NCBI RefSeq assembly: GCF_004804335.1
Contig: NZ_SRXY01000003.1
Location: 434,001 to 498,000 of the forward strand
Source of the DNA: Pacificoceanicola onchidii
GTDB taxonomy: Bacteria; Pseudomonadota; Alphaproteobacteria; Rhodobacterales; Rhodobacteraceae
Reading direction: 5' to 3'
Length of the DNA stretch: 64,000 nucleotides
Numbering within the stretch: the stretch's first letter is position 1; every line of letters begins with the position of its first letter. Below the pieces are notes generated by a model that saw nothing but the letters and a program-made list of their open reading frames with translations, did no database searches and was not told where the DNA came from. Positions 45,417 through 55,255 of the stretch are shown one piece after another. A program made the position numbers and the translations under genes.

Positions 45417-46382
45417 TCAGCCTTTCCAAGTCAGACCAGCCGGGTCATCGGTGGCGACGATCCGGTACAGCGCGGCGTCTCCGGTCATCGACGGCACGGC
45501 GCTATGGGCAAGGTTTTCAGGCACGGACATGGTATCGCCCGGCGCCAGCGTTGCTGTGCCGCCGTCCCATTCCACACGCCAATGGCCGGTGACGGGCATC
45601 AACACGGTGGGGTGCTTGTGGCTGGTTTTGGTGTCGCTGGCGGACGCGCGGGTCATGAAATCGACCTCGAAGCCCGGCTTGTCCCGCAAAAGGCCGGTCT
45701 CGGAAATCACGCTGACCGGCTTTTTGTCGGCGAGCGCCACCATGTCCCAGTAGCGGGCGACGTGGTTGGGCAGCACGTCGGCGGTGGTCGGCTCGGGGCG
45801 CTTGGCCAGTTCCTCGTCGCTCATCAGCGGCATGGGCGCAACGCCCTCGGGCAGGCGCTGCTGCTTCTTGGTGTCGTAGAGCTTGCCGTCCTCGCCGAGC
45901 ACCAACCCGTGGTCAGCGGCGTCTTCGATCACCTGCGGTGCCCACATCACGCCGCCACCGGCATCGTCGCCGCCAAGGATCGCCATGATCATCCCGTAGT
46001 CATTGCCGATGTTCTCGAACCCACGGAACACGCCGGTGGGGATGTTGAAGATATCGCCCGGCTCCATGACCACTTCACCGGCATCACCCCAGCGGCCCCA
46101 GAAGAAGCGCCAGCGCCCGGAGAGGACAAAGAAGGCCTCGGCGGTGCGGTGATCGTGCAGCGAGTTGCGGCACTTTGGCGGCTGGCCCGCCGCGCCAATG
46201 TTGAAACCGTGCGGGATGGAAATATGCACGTGCTGATCGGGGCTTTCGGAGACGCCGCCGCCGATGATGGTGAAGTTTTCCTTCTGATCGGAGCCCGGTG
46301 TGTGGGCGTCGATAAAGGCGGTTTTGCAGGGTTGAAGATCGCCGTAGCGAACGATGCGGGATTCCATGTCTTGTGCGTTCAT
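45417..46382 (-). CDS. Bicupin protein
   Basis: 321 residues with two cupin domains. The first has HDHRTAEAFFVLSGRWRFFWG (His, His and Glu of a metal site) with PGDIFNIPTGVFRGFENIG. The second has TSHKHPTVLMPVTGHWRVEW and PGDTMSVPENLAHS. It is similar in layout to gentisate-dioxygenase-type and other bicupins, but the reaction is unknown. It starts the downstream half of the minus-strand train. Confidence 0.8.
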   Translation of the reverse strand: MNAQDMESRIVRYGDLQPCKTAFIDAHTPGSDQKENFTIIGGGVSESPDQHVHISIPHGFNIGAAGQPPKCRNSLHDHRTAEAFFVLSGRWRFFWGRWGDAGEVVMEPGDIFNIPTGVFRGFENIGNDYGMIMAILGGDDAGGGVMWAPQVIEDAADHGLVLGEDGKLYDTKKQQRLPEGVAPMPLMSDEELAKRPEPTTADVLPNHVARYWDMVALADKKPVSVISETGLLRDKPGFEVDFMTRASASDTKTSHKHPTVLMPVTGHWRVEWDGGTATLAPGDTMSVPENLAHSAVPSMTGDAALYRIVATDDPAGLTWKG

Positions 46383-46521
46383 GTGTCTGGTCCTGAATGA
46401 TAATTTGGGTTGAGTGTGAAAGGCCTCAAATCCCCGGGGGTCTCAGGTTCAGACGCCGCGCCCGAAGGCTGGCAAGATAGCCGTGTCTACGGCGCAAGCT
46501 TGGGTCAAGCGGCAGCATGGC
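46383..46521. other. 139-bp spacer within the catabolic cluster
   Basis: Gap between the FMN-binding protein and the bicupin, the widest in the train. An internal promoter is possible, but no clear -35/-10 pair or LacI-type operator is seen. Confidence 0.3.
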
Positions 46522-47136
46522 TCACTCCTTCCCTTTGCGGAGCGCCGCCAATTCGGCCTCCAACTCTTCGATACGTCCTGCCATCCGGCGCATTTCCGGG
46601 CCAAGCATCTGGTCGATGTCGGCTTCGGTGAAACGCGGGGTGATATACTTCGGGCAGTTCCAGTCCAGTGCGGTGACGGTCAGCCGTGTCACATGCGTGG
46701 GCATGATCTTCTCTGGCGCGGTCAGTTTGGCGGCAAGCTCGGGGGCGTCTTCTACGGCCACCACTTCAGCTTGGGCCAGGATCTTCAATCGGGCACGGCG
46801 GGGATAGTCCACAAGAAACAGCGAAACGCGGTTGTCGCCCGCTAGGTTGCCGGTGGAGACATACTGGCGGTTGCCCGGATAGTCGGCAAAAGCCAGCGTT
46901 TCCTCATCCAATACGGTCAGAAACCCGGCGGGCCCGCCGCGATGCTGCACATAGGGCCAGCCGTCGCTGTTCACCGTCGCCATGTAGAAATGGGTGCGGG
47001 TCTCGATGAAATTGCGCTCATCCGGGCCAAGGCCGAGCCTGCGATAGCCCAAGGCGTAGTGCTGCCGGGAGCCGCGCTCTTCCTGAATGTCCCGAACGTC
47101 CTGTGTGAACATCAGCTCGCCAAAGGTCTGCATCAC
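46522..47136 (-). CDS. Pyridoxamine 5'-phosphate oxidase-like FMN-binding protein
   Basis: 204 residues of the split-barrel type. The cofactor-site pattern is visible in TRTHFYMATVNSDGWPYVQHRGGPAGFLTVL and NRVSLFLVDYPRRARLKI. The C-terminal tail is coiled (GRIEELEAELAALRKGKE). It may reduce a flavin-dependent step or detoxify a product. It overlaps the double-NTF2 gene by 4 bp. Confidence 0.82.
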   Translation of the reverse strand: MMQTFGELMFTQDVRDIQEERGSRQHYALGYRRLGLGPDERNFIETRTHFYMATVNSDGWPYVQHRGGPAGFLTVLDEETLAFADYPGNRQYVSTGNLAGDNRVSLFLVDYPRRARLKILAQAEVVAVEDAPELAAKLTAPEKIMPTHVTRLTVTALDWNCPKYITPRFTEADIDQMLGPEMRRMAGRIEELEAELAALRKGKE

Positions 47137-48128
47137 AAATCCCCCGTTTGCAGAAGGATCTGCTTCCAGATCGCGGTCTCGTCAAAGAGCGTAAACTCAC
47201 GCCGGATGCGAGGCTCGCCCGTGACAACCGCGCCGAACTCGAAATGCGTTAGGCCCAAGACATAGACCTCTGCCCCCGTGGGTGTGCCGAACCGGCCCCA
47301 GCCATCGTGTTTGCCAAAAAGGCTCCACCGTACAGAGGCGCGCGGAGGCATGTCCGGATCGGTCCGGCCGATCTGGTGATGAATGGTAAAGGTCGCGTTC
47401 GGGAAAGAGGCGCGCAGGCCCATCCAGAATTGATCGGCACCGTGATAGGACAGAGCGTTCTCGCCGCCGGGGTAAGACAGGAACGCGGCGCGGTCATAGG
47501 CGCGCGGAATGGCCGTGAAATCGGCGTCCATGATAGCGCTGATCGTCTGGGCTGCGCGCGCGCCCCATTCGTCATCATTGCCGGAGCCAGCGTAAGGGCC
47601 GGGGGCGTCATTGGCTGGCGTGAGAGGTTGAACACAACGCTCCGGTCCGCCTTCGCGATGGATCATGTCGCGCGCAAAATCCTTGGGTTCCATGCCGATC
47701 TGCCGGACAATGGCTCCCTGATCGCGGATCAGCCATTCGTCGTTGATCTGGTTATCCACCGCATGACAATCGGCAATGATGCGATACCGCAGGGTTTTGC
47801 CGGTGGCCGGGCCATAGGCACCGGGGCGCATGTGGGTGGCGGTGGAGATCAGCCTGTGCGAGCTGAGAAAACCGCCCGACGGCGCTTCGCACCAGATCAC
47901 GTCTTCGCCCAGAAGTTGCCGGTCCGGGAACTCCGCCAGTGTTGCCATGGTCGCGCCGATAACGTTGGCGTTGCCGATGACGACAGAGGCAGGCGAGCGC
48001 ACAACGATATCGTCCGCATAGCTGCCGGTAAGCGTGGAGATGCCGCGATCCTCCCAGATCTCCTTGGTCACGCCAAGGATGTAATCCGGCGGGTCACGCC
48101 ATTTGGGATCAAAACCGGGCATCGCCAT
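47133..48128 (-). CDS. Double NTF2-like (SnoaL-type) protein, member 1
   Basis: 331 residues made of two NTF2/SnoaL folds. A clear paralogue of the next gene: both contain ATLAEFPDRxLxGEDVIW, GFLSSHRL and INDEWLIRD, and both end in a TLFDxxxIWKQI block. SnoaL-fold proteins are small cyclases, hydratases or isomerases; the chemistry cannot be read from sequence. It overlaps the FMN protein by 4 bp and follows the paralogue after 6 bp. Confidence 0.85.
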   Translation of the reverse strand: MAMPGFDPKWRDPPDYILGVTKEIWEDRGISTLTGSYADDIVVRSPASVVIGNANVIGATMATLAEFPDRQLLGEDVIWCEAPSGGFLSSHRLISTATHMRPGAYGPATGKTLRYRIIADCHAVDNQINDEWLIRDQGAIVRQIGMEPKDFARDMIHREGGPERCVQPLTPANDAPGPYAGSGNDDEWGARAAQTISAIMDADFTAIPRAYDRAAFLSYPGGENALSYHGADQFWMGLRASFPNATFTIHHQIGRTDPDMPPRASVRWSLFGKHDGWGRFGTPTGAEVYVLGLTHFEFGAVVTGEPRIRREFTLFDETAIWKQILLQTGDL

Positions 48129-48134
48129 GAGGGG

Positions 48135-49103
48135 TTACCCCTGCGCCATGAAGATCTGTTTCCAGATCGAGACGTGATCAAACAGCGTCCATTCGCGGCG
48201 CAGCCCGTAGGGGCCGAACTCGGCGTGGGTGAAGCCCATCACATAGACATCCGCCCCCGTGGGTTGGCCGAACATACCCCAACCGTCGTGTTTGCCGTGC
48301 AGGCTCCAACGGATGGCGGCGCGAGGCGACAACATCGGATCTTCGCGGCCAATCTGATGCTCGATCTTGAAGGTGGCGTTCGGGAACGCGGCGCGCAGCC
48401 CCATCCAGAGCCGCTCCGTATCGGCCCAGGAATGCACGGTGGTCGAAGCCGGGTGTTCGGTTTGCACGGCCCGGTCATACTCGGCCCGGATCACGCCAAA
48501 GTCCTTGTCCATCATCCGGGTCAGGATATCGGCCAGCTTCGCGCCCCATTCATTGTCGTTGCCGCGCCCTTTGTAAGGGCCTTCGATGTCTATGGCGGGG
48601 GTGAAAGGTTTGACACAGTGTTCCGGCCCGCCTTCACGTACGATCAGGCCGCGGGCGAACTCGGCCGGGTCCATGCCGAGCTGTTTGACGATCCCGGCGG
48701 TGTCGCGGATCAGCCATTCGTCATTGATCTGATCGCCAACAGCAGCGCAATCGGCAATCGCGCGGATGACAAAGCGTTTTCCGGTGGCCGGGCCGAAATA
48801 GCCGCCGCCCGTATGTGTGCCCATGGTCAGCAGCCGGTGCGAAGACAGAAAACCATGCTCTTCGCTTTCCGACCAGATCACATCTTCGCCGGTCAGTTCC
48901 CGATCCGGAAACTCGGCCAGCGTGGCCAGCGTGCCGTTGATGGTGCGCTGATTGCCGACAGAAAGCCCTTCAGGAAACCGCATGGGGATGTCCGGCGCAT
49001 AGTAGTGGTTGAGCGTGGCCAGCCCGCGCTCTTCCCAGATTTCATGGGTGATCTTCAGAATGTAGTCCGGGAAGTCTTTCCAGCGGTTCGATGCATAACT
49101 CAT
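48135..49103 (-). CDS. Double NTF2-like (SnoaL-type) protein, member 2
   Basis: 322 residues, tandem paralogue of the 47133 gene (about half the residues identical by eye). Candidate active-site residues are Asp and His in the shared DVIW and SSHRL motifs (by analogy with SnoaL Asp). It overlaps the LacI gene by 4 bp (ATGA), so regulator and enzyme are co-translated. Confidence 0.85.
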   Translation of the reverse strand: MSYASNRWKDFPDYILKITHEIWEERGLATLNHYYAPDIPMRFPEGLSVGNQRTINGTLATLAEFPDRELTGEDVIWSESEEHGFLSSHRLLTMGTHTGGGYFGPATGKRFVIRAIADCAAVGDQINDEWLIRDTAGIVKQLGMDPAEFARGLIVREGGPEHCVKPFTPAIDIEGPYKGRGNDNEWGAKLADILTRMMDKDFGVIRAEYDRAVQTEHPASTTVHSWADTERLWMGLRAAFPNATFKIEHQIGREDPMLSPRAAIRWSLHGKHDGWGMFGQPTGADVYVMGFTHAEFGPYGLRREWTLFDHVSIWKQIFMAQG

Positions 49104-50137
49104 GTGTCTGGTCCTTTGCCCGTCTCCCAGCCGTCCGGCACCCTGGCCGAGCCGCGTACGATAAGCGGCCCGTCGATGGCGATGCGGCGGGGGGGCGTGT
49201 TTGTGTCTTCAATTGTGTTGAGCAGGATGTCGACCGTTTCGGCCACCATCCGGTTGGCAGGCTGGCGCACGGTTGTCAGCGCGTAAGCGGGCCAGTCGGC
49301 GGCGGGCACGTCATCGTATCCGATGACCGAGACGTCTCCGGGCACATCGAGGCCAAGCTCGAACCGCACCGTGTCCATGACCGCCAGAGCCATGTGATCG
49401 TTGGCCGCAAAAACCGCATCGGGCGGGTCTTGGGCGAACATGCGCCGGGCGGCTTCACGGGCCGCTTCGGTGGTGAACTGGCCGACCTCGCGCGCGTGCA
49501 GTCTCAAGCCGTGCGCTTCGAGGGCCCGGACAAAGCCTGCTTCACGGTCGCGCTGGGTCGAAGCGCCCTCCCAACCGGCAACATAGCCGATCTTGGTGTG
49601 ACCGCCAGCGATCAGGAACTCTGCGGCCTTGCGCCCACCCGCCACGTTGTCGGAAGTGACAGCAGACATGCCGGGATCATCCTGAGAGCGGTTGAACAGC
49701 ACCATAGGCACGCCAGCGGCATTGCACCGTTCGGTCAGTTCAGAGGACAGGGCGACAGAGGCGGCGATAATGCCATCCACCTGATAATCCAGGATTTCAT
49801 CGACAACCTCGTCGATCCGCCCAGCGGTTTGGGCCGCCATGAAGATCAGCACATGGTAACCGCGTTCCTGCAAGGCGTTGGAAAGCTTTTCCAGAACATC
49901 AGGGTAAAACTGGTTTTCCAGATAGGCCACGACCAACCCGATGATCCGGCTCCGGCCGGAGACCACCGCCCGTGCCAGCGCATTGGGTCGGTATCCCAGC
50001 TTTGTCGCCGCTTCGCGGACCTTGTCGGCGGTTTTCTTGGAAGCGGATGCGCCGGGTGTGAAAACCCGGCTCACCGCGGATTGGCTGACCCCGGCGAGTT
50101 TGGCTACGTCAAAGGATGTGGCCTTGCCTTTCAACAT
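49100..50137 (-). CDS. LacI-family transcriptional regulator
   Basis: 345 residues. N-terminal helix-turn-helix and hinge: ATSFDVAKLAGVSQSAVSRVFTPGA, with the hinge-type ALARAVVSGRSRIIG. The effector domain (periplasmic-binding-protein fold) includes IGYDDVPAADWPAYALTTVRQP, the usual LacI signature. It is embedded within the operon it probably controls. Its likely sites are the two operators at 57631 and 57685, about 8 kb away at the head of the unit. Confidence 0.93.
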   Translation of the reverse strand: MLKGKATSFDVAKLAGVSQSAVSRVFTPGASASKKTADKVREAATKLGYRPNALARAVVSGRSRIIGLVVAYLENQFYPDVLEKLSNALQERGYHVLIFMAAQTAGRIDEVVDEILDYQVDGIIAASVALSSELTERCNAAGVPMVLFNRSQDDPGMSAVTSDNVAGGRKAAEFLIAGGHTKIGYVAGWEGASTQRDREAGFVRALEAHGLRLHAREVGQFTTEAAREAARRMFAQDPPDAVFAANDHMALAVMDTVRFELGLDVPGDVSVIGYDDVPAADWPAYALTTVRQPANRMVAETVDILLNTIEDTNTPPRRIAIDGPLIVRGSARVPDGWETGKGPDT

Positions 50138-50904
50138 CAGTCCGCGGTCCAGCCTCCATCAATGAGCATGGCGGTGCCAGTGACAAGTTTCGAGGCATCG
50201 GATGCGAGGTAGACCGCCGCGCCCATGATGTCCTCGACCTCGCCGGGACGGCCCAGTTTGATCTTGTCGAGGATCCAGGCGCGTTTGTCCGGGTCTTCGA
50301 AGGTGCCACGTGTCAGATCCGTCAGGATGAAGGTCGGACAAATCGTGTTCACGCGAATGCCTGCCTTGCCGAACTCAAGCGCCATCGCTTTGGTAAAACC
50401 TTCCACGGCGAATTTGGACGCGCAATAGACCGCACGATCCAGCCCGCCCACATGCCCCATCTGCGAAGAGATGTTGATCAGGGAGCCGGGTTTGCCTGCG
50501 GCCAGAAGACTTTTGGCCACCGCTTGCGTCAGGAAATAGGCACCCCGCAGGTTGATGTTCATGACTGCGTCAAAGTCATCAAGCTGTGTTTCGGCGGCTT
50601 TGCCGTGCCGCGCCAGACCGGCGGAGTTGAGCAGGATGTCGAAGGGGCCATGATCGGCCACGGCCTGCGCGGTTTTCTCGACGTCGGAGACGTCAAGCGC
50701 CAGCACATTTGCAGACCAGCCCTTGCTGCGCATTTCTTCGGCCAGCGCCTTCAGGCTGTCTTCGCGCCGCGCGCAGAGCGTGACTTCGGCGCCGTGCTCG
50801 GCCAGCGCCACGGCGCAGGCCATGCCAATCCCGGACGAGGCGCCGGTGACAAGCGCGCGCTTTCCCTGAAGCGAGAAGCTGGGGGTTTGGGGCAGATCGG
50901 TCAT
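50137..50904 (-). CDS. Short-chain dehydrogenase/reductase
   Basis: 255 residues. Rossmann motif TGASSGIG near 18-25, the NAG-equivalent (NSAG) near 95, and the catalytic Tyr-x3-Lys in VYCASKFAVEGFTKAMA near 160, with the Ser in ISSQMG before it. It oxidises or reduces a secondary alcohol or keto group, probably with NAD(H); substrate unknown. It overlaps LacI by one base and the next gene by 4 bp. Confidence 0.92.
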   Translation of the reverse strand: MTDLPQTPSFSLQGKRALVTGASSGIGMACAVALAEHGAEVTLCARREDSLKALAEEMRSKGWSANVLALDVSDVEKTAQAVADHGPFDILLNSAGLARHGKAAETQLDDFDAVMNINLRGAYFLTQAVAKSLLAAGKPGSLINISSQMGHVGGLDRAVYCASKFAVEGFTKAMALEFGKAGIRVNTICPTFILTDLTRGTFEDPDKRAWILDKIKLGRPGEVEDIMGAAVYLASDASKLVTGTAMLIDGGWTAD

Positions 50905-51941
50905 GCGGAAAGCCCTTGGTCAATCATCAACGGGTGCATGGGGCGCACCTTGTTGAATTCGCGCAACCGGGCGAGCACGTCAACGCCGACTTGCCGGTAA
51001 AGGTCCAGAAGATCGACCAGAACCCAGTTTTCCCGGATCAGCCCGTCCTCGACCCGCCAGAAATCGAGACTGCGCAGAAGCACCTCGCGGCCCGCCGGGG
51101 CAATGCCCATCCAGCCATCATCGCTCAGCGTCAGGCGCATGTTGGGCCAGCCCGTCTCGCAGACATAGTTGCCTTCACCAACCCAATGGGACATAAGATC
51201 GCCCATCGCGTCGAGTTTGCGGTCCGGCATGGCGCGCAGGAAGGGGATCTGGTGCCAGTTGCGGAAACCCGCGATGCCGCGCCCGGTGCCGATGCCAGTT
51301 GGCCCGTACCAGTTGAAACGCGGATGCCAATGGGTGGGCAACTGCATGATCGCGGGGTCAGGATTGGCCGGGTATTTGCACAGGTCCGTCAGCATATCGA
51401 CAACCCGTTTGAGCGCGGCAGAGCCGTCGCCGGAAACGATCAGCCCGTCCTGCGTCATGGGGGCGGGTGTGGCGAGAAACGCGCCCAGCTGCGGCGCCAT
51501 GGGCCAGGCGCGGGCCTGCATCATCATCTCCGGGATGTCCCAGATCGCCTGCATTTGTGTGATCTTGCCGTCCTCAAGGCGGAAGAACTCGTGATAGCGC
51601 ATATGCACCAGATGCCCAGTGGGCGGGATGTCCAGAAACGGCGCGGTGAAGGTGCCCATGTACTGGCCCATCGTCCCGACCCAGTCCTGCCCTTCGGGCG
51701 TGGTGCCGGCCATGACGATCATGTCACGGCGTTCCAGATCGGGCAGGGCGGTCAGCAGGGGGGCATAACAGGTGTCGTAGAACGCGTCCGGTCCGGTCAG
51801 ATCGCCGAACGGATGGCACAGGTGCAAAGTCGCGTCGGGCGCCATGATGGCGCCCAGTGCTTTGCGTACGGTGGCTTCCTCAAAGGTCGCCGTGGCTGTG
51901 CGCAAGGGTAGCAGCGCAGATTTCAAACCGTCCGGTGTCAT
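50901..51941 (-). CDS. Double NTF2-like (SnoaL-type) protein, member 3
   Basis: 346 residues from ATG 51941, which overlaps the hisD-like stop by 4 bp. It has two NTF2 folds and is most like the protein at 57729 (shared IPPTGxxVxxRYxxF, EDGxIT, DIPxxMMQA). It is only distantly like members 1 and 2. The pattern suggests an ester cyclase-like or isomerising role on a hydrophilic substrate; this cannot be resolved. Confidence 0.85.
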   Translation of the reverse strand: MTPDGLKSALLPLRTATATFEEATVRKALGAIMAPDATLHLCHPFGDLTGPDAFYDTCYAPLLTALPDLERRDMIVMAGTTPEGQDWVGTMGQYMGTFTAPFLDIPPTGHLVHMRYHEFFRLEDGKITQMQAIWDIPEMMMQARAWPMAPQLGAFLATPAPMTQDGLIVSGDGSAALKRVVDMLTDLCKYPANPDPAIMQLPTHWHPRFNWYGPTGIGTGRGIAGFRNWHQIPFLRAMPDRKLDAMGDLMSHWVGEGNYVCETGWPNMRLTLSDDGWMGIAPAGREVLLRSLDFWRVEDGLIRENWVLVDLLDLYRQVGVDVLARLREFNKVRPMHPLMIDQGLSA

Positions 51942-53248
51942 TCGGCGGCCGTCCCGTAGGCGATGTTTTTCCCGCCGTATCGGCGCACGCGGATATTGCA
52001 TTGCTCTGCGTGGCCAACAAAGCCTTCGAGCATGCACAGGCGCGAGCCGTATTCGCCAATCATCGCCGCCGCCTCATCGGTGGTCACACGTTGATAGCTG
52101 TGGGTCTTCAGGAATTTGCCCACCCAAAGACCACCGGTGTATCGCCCGGCCTTTTTTGTCGGCAGGGTGTGGTTGGTGCCGATCACCTTGTCGCCATTGG
52201 CCACGTTGGTGCGCGGGCCAAGGAACAATGCGCCGTAGGAGTGCATGTTTTCCAGATACCAGTCATCCCGGTCGGTCATGATCTGAACGTGCTCATAGGC
52301 CATGTCATTGGCGACCTGCAGCATTTCCTCATGGGTGTCGCACAGGATCACATCACCGTAATCTTCCCAGGACGCGCGCGCGGTTTCTGCGGTGGGCAGA
52401 ATGCCAAGGATGCGTTCGCATTCGGTCAGGGTGTCTTCGGCCAGCTTCTTCGAATTGGTGATCAGGCAGGCCGGGGAGTTGTAGCCGTGTTCAGCCTGAC
52501 CCAGCAGATCCGTCGCGCAGAGCTCTGCATCCACGGTGTCGTCCGCAATGACCATGGTTTCGGTCGGGCCTGCAAAGAGGTCGATGCCGACCCGGCCATA
52601 CAATTGGCGTTTGGACTCGGCCACAAAGGCGTTGCCGGGACCAACAAGCATATGCACTGGATCAATGGTCTCGGTGCCGATGGCCATGGCGCCAATCGCC
52701 TGAATGCCGCCAAGCGCGTAGATCTCATGTGCCCCGCCCAGATGCATGGCCGCGATCACCGCCGGGTTCGGCTCGCCCTTGAAGGGGGCGGTGGCGGCAA
52801 CAATGCGCGGCACTTCGGCGACAGTGGCAGTGGCCACGGACATATGGGCTGAGGCGACCATGGGGAACTTGCCCGCCGGTACGTAGCAGCCGACCGACTG
52901 CACCGGGATATTCTTGTGGCCAAGGATCACGCCGGGCAGGGTTTCAACCTCGATATCGGTCATGGACGCGCGCTGAGCCCGGGCGAAGTTCATCACCTGC
53001 TCTTGCGCGAACTTGATGTCTTCCATGTCACGCGCCGAGACCTTGGACATCAGCCCTTCGATCTCGCTCTGGCTCAGGCGGAAGCTCTCGGGCGCGTAGC
53101 CGTCGAACTTTTGCGACATCTCGCGGACTGCCGTGTCGCCGCGCGCCTCAATATCCGCCAGCGCCGCTTCGACGGTGCCGCGCACCTTGGCGTCCTCAGT
53201 GGCCTTTTCCGCTTCGGGTTTGGATCGTTTGAGATGGGTGATTGCCAT
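51938..53248 (-). CDS. Histidinol-dehydrogenase-like enzyme
   Basis: 436 residues. The zinc and catalytic residues of HisD are conserved: [26 protein letters not shown] and EGFVGHAE. It is not adjacent to histidine genes. HisD-like paralogues such as HpsN oxidise sulfopropanediol, so this protein may oxidise an alcohol through the aldehyde to the acid on the imported compound. It heads the enzyme part of the operon, 27 bp after the permease. Confidence 0.85.
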   Translation of the reverse strand: MAITHLKRSKPEAEKATEDAKVRGTVEAALADIEARGDTAVREMSQKFDGYAPESFRLSQSEIEGLMSKVSARDMEDIKFAQEQVMNFARAQRASMTDIEVETLPGVILGHKNIPVQSVGCYVPAGKFPMVASAHMSVATATVAEVPRIVAATAPFKGEPNPAVIAAMHLGGAHEIYALGGIQAIGAMAIGTETIDPVHMLVGPGNAFVAESKRQLYGRVGIDLFAGPTETMVIADDTVDAELCATDLLGQAEHGYNSPACLITNSKKLAEDTLTECERILGILPTAETARASWEDYGDVILCDTHEEMLQVANDMAYEHVQIMTDRDDWYLENMHSYGALFLGPRTNVANGDKVIGTNHTLPTKKAGRYTGGLWVGKFLKTHSYQRVTTDEAAAMIGEYGSRLCMLEGFVGHAEQCNIRVRRYGGKNIAYGTAAE

Positions 53249-53275
53249 GGAATTTGTCCTTGTTTTTGTCCCGTC

Positions 53276-54157
53276 TCAGCCCTTCACAGCGCCTGCGGTC
53301 AGGCCGGAAACGATCTGGCGTTGGAAGAACATCACGAGAATGAAGAGCGGTACGGTGGCCGAGACCACGGCGGCGACGGCGAACATGACGTTGCCTTCGG
53401 TCTGCGTGGTGCCGAGGAAGCTGGCGATCTTGGGAACCATGGTCTGGTTCTCCTTGGCGAGCAGCATCGTTGTCACCGCAAAGTCGTTATAGGCCAAGAG
53501 GAAGCTGAACAGGCCGGTGGTGATCACGCCGGGCCACATCACGGGGATGATCACGCGGCGGAAAGCCTGGAACTGGGTGCAGCCATCCACCTTGGCACTC
53601 TCGTCGAGTTCCTTGGGGATATTCTGAAAGAAGGAGTGCAGCATCCAAAGCGTGAACGGCTGGTTGATCGCCACCAGAACGATGATCGTGGTCGGCAGGA
53701 TCCCCCAAAGGTTCCATTCAAAGAACGGCAACAGGTAGCCCGAGACCAGAGTGATCGGCGGCATGGCGCGGAAGATCAGCGCGGTGATCAGCAGCCAGAA
53801 GGTATAGCGATAGGAGGAGCGCGACAGCGCGTAACCACCAAGCGTGCCGATGGTCAGGGAGGTACAGACCACGAAGAAACACACGATCAGCGTGTTGATC
53901 GCCGCGCGCCAGAACTCTTCCTGAACCCAGGCGCCCTGATAGCCGGCGTCGGTGAAGCGGGAGCCGTGGATGGCCTGGGTCTTGTCGCCGGTGAGCGCGT
54001 CGGTCCAGTTGGCGATCGAGAAGAAGTCCGCCTCGATCTTGAACGAGCCCCAGAGCGTCCACAGGAAGGGGAAGGCCGCAAGGATCAGCCATGTCAGCAC
54101 GAAGAGGTTGGTCGCAGTGCGCAAGCTGCGCGGCATGCGTTGAGCTTTGCTGGCCAT
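53276..54157 (-). CDS. Sugar-type ABC transporter permease (MalG/UgpE type)
   Basis: 293 residues from ATG 54157. About six hydrophobic segments; the EAA loop near 185-210 reads ELDESAKVDGCTQFQAFRRVIIPVMWPGV. It sits in the inner membrane and pairs with the 54159 permease, one base apart. Confidence 0.93.
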   Translation of the reverse strand: MASKAQRMPRSLRTATNLFVLTWLILAAFPFLWTLWGSFKIEADFFSIANWTDALTGDKTQAIHGSRFTDAGYQGAWVQEEFWRAAINTLIVCFFVVCTSLTIGTLGGYALSRSSYRYTFWLLITALIFRAMPPITLVSGYLLPFFEWNLWGILPTTIIVLVAINQPFTLWMLHSFFQNIPKELDESAKVDGCTQFQAFRRVIIPVMWPGVITTGLFSFLLAYNDFAVTTMLLAKENQTMVPKIASFLGTTQTEGNVMFAVAAVVSATVPLFILVMFFQRQIVSGLTAGAVKG

Positions 54158-54158
54158 G

Positions 54159-55184
54159 TCAGGTCTTCCCTTTGAAGTCACGCCAGGTGCGGACAAGCAC
54201 CGGTGAGAGCAGAATGGCGACGCCGAGGATCGTCAGCACCGAGGTTGCGGAGGCCGCGGAAAGCTGCCGTGTTTCGCCGCCGAGATCGTTGAAGATGATC
54301 CACGAAAGCGAGGTGGCATGGGCGGCGGCGTTGAAGCCGACAATCGGTTCGAACACCCGGAAGTTGTCCATGAGCTGGATGAGCGCCACGAAGGTCACCA
54401 GCGGCATCAGGTGAGGCACCACAACGTAGAGAACCTGTTGCCAGCGGGTCGCGCCGTCGATCTGCGCGCTTTCAAGCTGGTCCTTCGGCAGGGTTTGCAG
54501 GCCCGCATAGAAGACCACGAAGGCAAAGGGGGCAGAGTGCCAGACACCGTAGACAATGATGGCGATCCACATCATCGGGGTGGAGGCTTTCAATGACAGG
54601 TCGGGATCTCCGGCCATCCATTGCAGAGCCGAGCCGATGATGCCGCGGGCGTCGATCATCCAGAACAGGATCAGCGAGCCGACAAGCGGGTTCACGATCA
54701 TGGGCAGCAGCGAGAAGAAGATCATCAGCCCTTTGAGGTGGCGATGCAGCGAGTTGACGGCCAGCGCGATCATCAATCCGAGGATGATCAGAAGCGGTGT
54801 AACCGTGAACGTATAGGTCAGCGTGAAGCCAATTGCGCGGTAGAATGGCAGGTTGCCAAGCGCAGACACAAAGCCGCCGAAGCTTTCGCGATTGGTCCAG
54901 GCGTCCGAGACCTCGGCAATGGCAAGGTGACCGCGGTCGAGATAGATGCTCAGGCCTGCAAACCGGCCGAGCGGTTTTTCGGCGCGCAGGGCCTCGGTGG
55001 CCTCCTGGTCGATGGTGGTCTCTGTCTTGCAGCCGAAGGGGCCGCAGTTTTCCGAGGTGATCAGAACCGCCTCATGCGGAGTGAAAAGGCTCTGCGTGAC
55101 CACGGAAACGATGGGCATTGCGATGAAGAGCAACATCGCCAGCGCCGTGGGCAGGAAGAACCAGAAAAACGTTCTGTGCTTCAT
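54159..55184 (-). CDS. Sugar-type ABC transporter permease (MalF/UgpA type)
   Basis: 341 residues. The first helix is at FWFFLPTALAMLLFIAMPIVSVVTQSLF, followed by a large periplasmic loop with two Cys (ENCGPFGCKTET). The EAA loop reads QLESAQIDGATRWQQVLYVVVPHLMPL. It forms the channel with the MalG-type subunit. Confidence 0.93.
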   Translation of the reverse strand: MKHRTFFWFFLPTALAMLLFIAMPIVSVVTQSLFTPHEAVLITSENCGPFGCKTETTIDQEATEALRAEKPLGRFAGLSIYLDRGHLAIAEVSDAWTNRESFGGFVSALGNLPFYRAIGFTLTYTFTVTPLLIILGLMIALAVNSLHRHLKGLMIFFSLLPMIVNPLVGSLILFWMIDARGIIGSALQWMAGDPDLSLKASTPMMWIAIIVYGVWHSAPFAFVVFYAGLQTLPKDQLESAQIDGATRWQQVLYVVVPHLMPLVTFVALIQLMDNFRVFEPIVGFNAAAHATSLSWIIFNDLGGETRQLSAASATSVLTILGVAILLSPVLVRTWRDFKGKT

Positions 55185-55255
55185 CGTAAGGCCGTTTGTC
55201 AGGAGGAAGGGAAGAGATCCGGGGGACTGCGCGCCCCCCGGACGGTGTCAGAGGC

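Noticed and set aside
51938-53248. Naming the HisD-like enzyme HpsN
   Set aside because: HpsN partner genes are not seen and sequence similarity alone cannot fix the substrate.
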